Position numbers and translations under genes: made by a program. From DATMER01 sp035556715 (GTDB lineage Bacteria > Acidobacteriota > Thermoanaerobaculia > Multivoradales > UBA5704), in NCBI GenBank assembly GCA_035556715.1, contig DATMER010000118.1, positions 20,056 through 84,055 on the forward strand: a stretch of 64,000 nt of DNA, read 5' to 3'. The stretch's first letter is position 1; every line of letters starts with the position of its first letter. Under the pieces are notes generated by a model, which was not told where the DNA came from, ran no database searches, and saw nothing but the letters and a program-made list of their open reading frames with translations. This document shows positions 38,848 through 64,000 of this stretch, one piece after another.

Positions 38848-41800
38848 TTACCCGAGCTCGGCGAGCAGTTGGTCGAGGTCCGCCTGATCGAGACCGGAAA
38901 CAGGGAAGTCGGAAGGGGTGAAGCCTCCAGCCTCCGGAGATTGACAGTGCCGGACGAGCGCGCCGAGGCTGTCGGCGAAGCGAGCGGCCAGCTTTTCGAG
39001 ATCTTCCCTGCGCTGATGGCTGCCCGATGACCAGTCCGCCCGCAAGAGGCCGCCTTCCAGGCGGCAGTCGACGCGGAGGCGGCCTACTACGGGCACCGGC
39101 TGTGTGACGCGCCGGGCGCGCCAGGGAGCAGGCATCACGAGGGGAACCCACCAGCGGAGGACCACATCGGGCTCGCTCACCGCCCCGCTCCCATTCCGCA
39201 ACGCCAGGCGCAGTCTCTCCTTGACTCCCTTGAGTGTCTCCGCCGGGCCAGAGCGGGACTCGATCTCCACGCGGACCGGGGCGGCGAAGCAGCCGACCGC
39301 GCGAGAGGCGTCCAGCCCCTCCACCTCTGGACGCAACCCCTCCACCTCAGCCCGCAGGCGGGGAGTTGCCAGAGCACTGCTCAGGGCCGCCAGGAGGATC
39401 TCCTCGACCGTGTTGCCATAGGCGGAGAGCGCCCCGCCGAGGAGCGCGGCGCTCTCCGCTTCGGCCAGGGTAGAGGAGACCGAGCGGTCTCCGGCCAGGG
39501 CTTCATCCCAGCGCGCGAGAGGGAGCGAAGCGGCGGAGGCGTTTCCGTCCCGGTGCTCCGCCGCAAAGTCCGCGAGGAGCAGATTCCAGGACGGCGCGTC
39601 CAGGGCCAGCGGGTGAGCGGCCAGGAGCAGGACGGCTGGCTCTCCAGGGAGGAGTGCGACGCGCAGGGCCTCAGCCCCCCCTTCCAGGCCTTGCAGCGCC
39701 TCGCCGAGATCGGCTCCGGCGGGTAGCCGCTTGAGACCGACGGCCGTCTCCCCGGCGGGAATCAGGCGCTGCGTCCCCTCCTCGAAACGCAGGCGCAGGG
39801 CTTCATACCGGGCAGCCAGCGCGGCCAGGGACCGCTCCACCGCCTCGGCCCCCATCCCCTTCGGGAGATCGACCCGGACCGCCTCGCGTCGCCGCTCCGG
39901 TCCCGCCAGGATCCGGCGCTGAGCCGGGGTCCACGGCGGCGCCTCCCCTGAGGAGGGGGTCTCCGCGGGACGCTCGACCTCCAGGACCTGCGCCAACTCG
40001 GCGATGGTCTGATGCTGGAAGATCTGTCGCGGCGCCACGCGGAGGCCGTGCTTGCGGCTGCGGGCGACGACCTGGATGGCGCGGATCGAGTCGCCGCCCA
40101 GCTCGAAGAAGTTGTCATGGATCCCCACCTTTTCGCGGCGGAGAACCTCGGACCAGACGGCCACCAGGGCCTCCTCTACCCCATTGCGCGGCACCGCGGG
40201 CTCGCTCTCCCGATCAAACGCCATGGGTATCGGAAGCGCCTGGCGGTTCACCTTGCCGGTGCGGGTCAGCGGCAGGACGGGTAGAGCGACAAACACTGAA
40301 GGCACCATGTAGTCGGGCAGGCGCTTGCCGAGGAAACCACGCAGGTCGCCGGGCTCGGGCACCTCCCCCGCCGCCACCAGGTAAGCGACGAGCCTGCGGG
40401 CCCCCGGCCGGTCCTCCCGCACGATCGCCACACACTCGCGAACGCCCGGGAAGCGAGACAGCGCCGCTTCCACCTCACCCAGCTCGATGCGGAAGCCTCG
40501 GAGCTTGACCTGGAAGTCAGCGCGGCCGGCGAGCTCCACACCACCATCCGGCAGATATCGGCCGAGGTCGCCGGTCCTGTAGACCCGGTCTCCTCCCTCG
40601 GGGCTCCGAACGAAGGGGTTGGGCCGGAAACGATCGGCCGTGAGCGCCTCGTCGCCCAGGTAGCCGCGGGCCAGATGACGGCTGCGGAAGTAGATCTCTC
40701 CCGACTCGCCGACGCCGGCCAGACCGCCCGCCCGGTTGAGCACCAGGAGCTGGCACCCCTCCATGCCACGGCCCAGCGGCAGGACCTCCTTGCCGAGGCG
40801 CTCGAGCTCAGGTTCACGAGGGACCACGAAGTAAGAGATCGACCGCTGAGTCTCGGTGGAGCCGTAGAGATTGATGCAGACGATGGACGGGGCGAGCCGC
40901 TGCAGGCGCTCGACGTCCGTCTTCTTGAGCAGGTCACCCACGACGAGGGCACGGCGCAGGTCCGGCAGCTCGCGTACCGGCTCGGGTCCATTGTCCGCCG
41001 AGTCCAGGAGCAGCTCCATCATGGCGGGGGTGAGGTTTAGGACCGTCACCCGTTCGCTTCGTGCCCAGCCGGCGAGGTAGCCGGGCGTGCCGATGCCATC
41101 CGGCTCGGGCACGACAAGCTGGGCACCGAACCAGATCGGCGTAAACACGTCGCGCTGCAGCGGGTCGTGCGACAGAGCCGACAGCATGCCGAACCGGTCG
41201 TCTTCACCCAACCCGAAGCTCTTCCCCATCCACGGGTAGTAATGCGTGAGGGGACCGTGCAGTCCCACCACCCCCTTGGGCACGCCAGTGGAGCCTGAGG
41301 TAAAGGTGATGCAGGCTGCGTCGTCCGGTCCCACGGGCACGCCCAGGTCAGTCTCCGGCAACCCGGCCAGCGCCGAGAGGGCCGGCAGCTCGACGCGACA
41401 GCAACGGAGCGCGGCCACGGTCTCCTCCACCTCCGCGGGCGGCGACGGTGCGCCCGGCACGGCGACCCAGGCAGTCGGACGGCCGATGCGGAGATATTCG
41501 AGCAGGCGCGGAGCCGGGTAGGCCGGATCGAGAATCATGAACGCTGCGCCTGTCTTGATCGTTCCCAGTAAGGCTTGGACTAGGGGCACGCTCCGGTGGG
41601 CCCAGACGGCCACCGTGTCCCCCTTCTCTACCCCGTGGGAGATCAGGAAACGGGCGAGCTGATTGGCGCGGGACTCCAGCTCGGCATAAGTCCAGGAGGC
41701 CCCCCGCGCGTCGCGAACCGCGATCCGGTCCGGGTGCTCGGCCGCGCCGCGGGAGAGCGCGTGGTGGACCGCTCCACGCCATTCGCCGCTGAGCGGCTGC

Positions 41801-43277
41801 GCCGGATCCGGCAGCAGGGCGGCGACCGCGGGAGTCAACAGCGAGAGGGAGTCGATGCGTGCATCCGGATCCGCGGCGGCTTGCTCCAGCAGGCTCTCAA
41901 GCTGGCGCAGCATCTCCTCCATGCGCTCGGGATCGAAGAGGTCTGCGCTGTACACCAGGTCGAACAGAAGCGTATCCGTCAGCTCGCGCACGTAGAGGGT
42001 GAGGTCGAACTTCGACTCGGACTGGCTTAGTTGGACACCTTCCACCTGCAAACCGGACAGCTCGAGGTGGAGGTCGGATAGCGATATGAAATTGAAAAGG
42101 ACCTGGAAGATAGGCGTGCGACTGAGTTGCCGCTCGGGCTGCAGCTCCTCCAGCAAGCGTTCAAAGGGGATCGCCTGATAGCGATAGGCACCCAGCACCA
42201 CGTCCTTGACCCGGCCCAACAGCTCGCGGAAGGTGGGATTGCCGGAGAGGTCGGTGCGCAGCACTAGGGTATTGAGGAACAACCCGATGAGACCCTCGAC
42301 CTCGACACGACTGCGGCCGGCGCTGGGCGAGCCCACGACCACATCATCCTCGCCAGAGAGGCGGGAAAGCAGGAGCTGGAACGCTGCCAGGAAGGTCATG
42401 AACGGCGAGGTCCCCTCCCGCAGCGACAGCTCGCGCAGCCTGGCGGTCAGGACGGCCGGGAGGGCGAGGCTCGTGCGGTCTCCACGGTGGTTCTGCACCG
42501 CGGGCCGCAGCCGATCCACGGGCAGCTCGAGGGCAGACGGCGCACCAGTCAGCCGCTCGCGCCAATAGGAAAGCTGCTCCTCCTGGATGGGACCCTGCAG
42601 CCACGCCCGTTGCCACGCGGCGAAGTCGGCGTATTGGACGGGCAGGTCCGGCAGGGTCGAGGATCTGCGCTCCCGGTATGCGCCGTACAGGGCCGCCAGC
42701 TCTCGGAAGAAGACGCCGAAGGACCAGCCGTCCGAGATGATGTGGTGCATGTCGAGCAGGAGCAGGTGCTCTTCGGCCTGGAGGCGCACTAGGCTGGCCC
42801 GGAACAACGGCCCCCGCTCCAGATCGTAGGGCCGCTTGTCCGCCTCAAGGAGCCGCCTCTCCTCGGAGCTCCGCGACTCCTCGGGCAGGTCCGAGAGATC
42901 TGCAATAGAAAGAAGGAAGGCCCCCGGAGGAGCGATGACCTGCACCGGCTCCCCGTCGTGCTCGGCGAAGGTGGTACGCAGCGATTCGTGGCGGCGGACG
43001 ATCTCGTCCAGGGCGCGCTCCATCGCAGCCACATCCAGCGGGCCGCGCAGGCGGGCGGGCGAGGGCATGTTGTAGGCGGTGCTCCCCGGCTCCAGCCGGT
43101 CGAGCAGCCAGAGCCGCTGCTGGCCAAACGAGAGCGTCGCCGGGCCGGAAGACGCACGGCGGGCCATCTTCTGCACGGGCGAGGAGCCCTCGGCGGCCCT
43201 CTTCTTTTTCATCCGCAGGACCAGAAGGGCGAGCTTCTCCGGCGAGAGCTCGCCCGTCCGCCTGGACAGGTTTTCGG

Positions 43278-43281
<4 letters not shown>
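38848..43281 (-). CDS. NRPS, C-A(Lys2-like)-T-E*
   Basis: A 1477-residue single-module synthetase. The C domain has HHIISDG. The A domain is of the Lys2 (aminoadipate reductase) type, shown by FTSGSTGVPKGVVGLH, SHDPLQRDVFTPIW and LYGSTETQRS; its pocket by eye is DPRNLVLRSK. The carrier has LGGDSI (near residue 1060), the epimerase-linked form. The C-terminal domain (about 1100-1477) is epimerase-like and ends FTPSDFPVSGLDQADLDQL, but the HHxxxDG site reads HPLALDA (near 1223-1229), so the second His is lost. Start ATG 43281 overlaps the giant NRPS by ATGA. The C-A part resembles module 1 of the giant NRPS. Confidence 0.92.
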
Positions 43282-62599
<19,318 letters not shown>

Positions 62600-62603
<4 letters not shown>

Positions 62604-64000
62604 GCCATCTCCTCGAGCTCGCGGACAGTGTGCGTCATCGATCCCTCTTCCTCGCGCTGAGCCTCCAGGAGCATGAGCCGGATCTCGTCCTCGGACAGGC
62701 CGTCCAGATCCGCCAGGATGTCGTCCAGCGAGCCAATCTCGTCCAGGTCCACATCCGGGGTGGAGACCGGCTGGAGCGCGCGCTCGACCCGCTCGGCGAA
62801 GCCCGAGAGGGTGGGCGCCTCGAAGAAGTCGCGCAGCTCCAGATCGATGCCGAACAGCGCGCGCACCCGCGTGGCGAGGCGCATCGCCAGCAGGGAGTGG
62901 CCTCCGAGGTGAAAGAAATGGTCGCCCCGTCCGACCCGGTCGATGCCAAGCACCTCCTGCCACACCTCGGCCAACGCCTGCTCGACCTCGGTCTGCGGCG
63001 CCTCCGACTCCTCGCGCTGCACCTCGACAGGGATGCGGCAGAGAGCGGCCCGGTCGATCTTGCCGCTGGCATTCAGCGGGAGTGCGCCGATCACGGCGAA
63101 CGCGGCAGGCACCATCCAGGCGGGAAGCCGCGTCTCCAGGAAGGCACGCAGGTCGGCAACCAGGGCGTGGACCAGCAAGGACGTCCCCGCGGGCTCGACG
63201 AACGCTACCAGTTGCTTCTCCCGCCCGGACTCGCGGACCAGGACCGCGGCCGCCGCCACCGCCGGATGGGCCGCCAGGGCCGCCTCGATCTCCGCGGGCT
63301 CCACCCGGAAGCCGCGGATCTTGACCTGCTGGTCGATGCGGCCCAGGAACTCCAGGGCGCCATCGGGGCGCAGCTTCACGAGGTCGCCCGACCGGTAGAG
63401 GCGCGCGCCGGACCCACCGAAGGGATCGGGGACGAACCGCTCCGCGGTGAGGCCTGCGAGGCCGAGATAGCCGCGGGCAAGGCAGCCGCCGAGGTAGAGC
63501 TCGCCGGGCACCCCCACGGGCACCGGGTTCCCCCGGAGGTCAAGGACCAGAGCGGAGCGCCCTGGCAGTGGACGGCCGATCGGGACCGATGCTCCCGCGC
63601 CGAGGCTCTCCAGGGTCACCTCGTGCAGCGTGGCAGTGATCACGGCCTCGGTGGGACCGTAGCCGTTCAGGACTGGGATCCCCGCCAGCCGCGAGCGCAG
63701 CCACTGGCGGGCCGGCTCGGCCAGCACCTCTTCGCCGCCCACGACGATCAGGCGGAGCGGCGGCGGCGGCGCGAGGGATGCCGCCTCCAGGGCCCAGTGA
63801 TGCCAGACCGCGCTCGGCAGGTTGAGGATCGTGATGCCGAGCTCCTCCACCCGCCTCACCAGCGTCTCGGTATCCCACAGCTCGTCGCGAAGCACGAGGG
63901 CCGCGCCCGCCCCCAGGGTGGACAGGATCTCTTCCATGGCCACGTCGAAGGCCGGCGAGGCGAACTGCAGAACCCGATCGCCCGGCTGGACGCCGAAGAG
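62600..64000 (-). CDS. 3' part of an upstream NRPS, A(X)-T, partial
   Basis: The last 466 residues of a synthetase whose start lies beyond the right edge. The visible part begins inside the A domain just before the A4 motif (FDVAMEEIL) and includes NGYGPTEAV and GKIDRAAL. The pocket read by eye is DVENVGGITK, close to that of the A domain at 27,500-29,000 (DIENIGGVTK) and unassigned. The carrier has LGGHSLLAMR. The C-terminus is a long acidic tail (LDEIGSLDDILADLDG, then LSEDEIRLMLLEAQREEE) that probably docks to the basic N-terminus of the giant NRPS, whose ATG overlaps this stop codon. Confidence 0.9.

Noticed and set aside
62604..62963. A 120-residue N-terminal extension of the giant NRPS.
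   Set aside because: It lies within the carrier domain of the preceding NRPS in a different frame; ATG 62603 gives a docking helix and an ATGA overlap.

Overview
The window is high-GC DNA in three parts: a cell-envelope export operon, a block of secreted proteins, and a very large non-ribosomal peptide synthetase (NRPS) locus on the minus strand that runs off the right edge. The organism is Gram-negative: it has a TolC-type outer-membrane channel, a HlyD adaptor, a DUF5916 beta-barrel protein and a lipoprotein. The GC-rich intercistronic CCCTCACCCC-type repeats and the general gene mix suggest Acidobacteriota or a similar soil or sediment phylum. That assignment is an inference with no marker gene behind it.

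Layout. 1-162: the end of an unidentified gene. 167-694: a DinB-family protein. 691-912: nested short inverted repeats. 965-1477 (-): a small coiled-coil hypothetical protein. 1478-2182: a less GC-rich non-coding stretch with a degenerate palindrome of about 320 bp, then a clear promoter and TetR operator. 2183-9569: TetR regulator, TolC, HlyD, two ABC ATPases and two ABC-2 permeases, mostly overlapping by 4 bp. This resembles E. coli cecR-ybhGFSR, with YbhF split into two proteins and a TolC gene added. Copies of one GC-rich repeat sit at three of its gene starts. 9695-13455: three secreted proteins, one a large matrixin-like metalloprotease with a poly-Asp tail. 13567-13953: a small conserved cytosolic protein. 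13958-17811 (-): two tandem SGNH hydrolases and a DUF5916 protein. 17855-19231 (-): an MFS exporter, probably for the NRPS product.

The NRPS locus, 19286 to beyond 64000, is read right to left. In order: the end of an NRPS (A-T visible); a 6441-residue, six-module NRPS; C-A-T-E* (E* = degenerate epimerase); C-A-T-C-A-T; a fusion of a glutamine-amidotransferase-like domain to a VioC/AsnO-type Fe(II)/2-oxoglutarate hydroxylase; C-A-T-C-A-T; and C-A-T-E*. Start and stop codons overlap or nearly touch throughout. Thirteen A domains are visible. Pocket codes read by eye give: X (DVENVGGITK), Lys2/aminoadipate-like, Gly, Gly, Val-like, Val-like, Ala, Lys2-like variant, X (DTEDIGTIVK), Thr, X (DIENIGGVTK), Ser, Gly. 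This implies a peptide of at least 13 residues, probably with a beta-hydroxylated residue.

The most unusual points are the two terminal epimerase-type domains that have lost the HHxxxDG active site, the absence of any thioesterase or reductase domain, the two Lys2-type A domains inside multimodular NRPS proteins, the amidotransferase-hydroxylase fusion, and recent duplication of whole modules. I do not recognise a known product.
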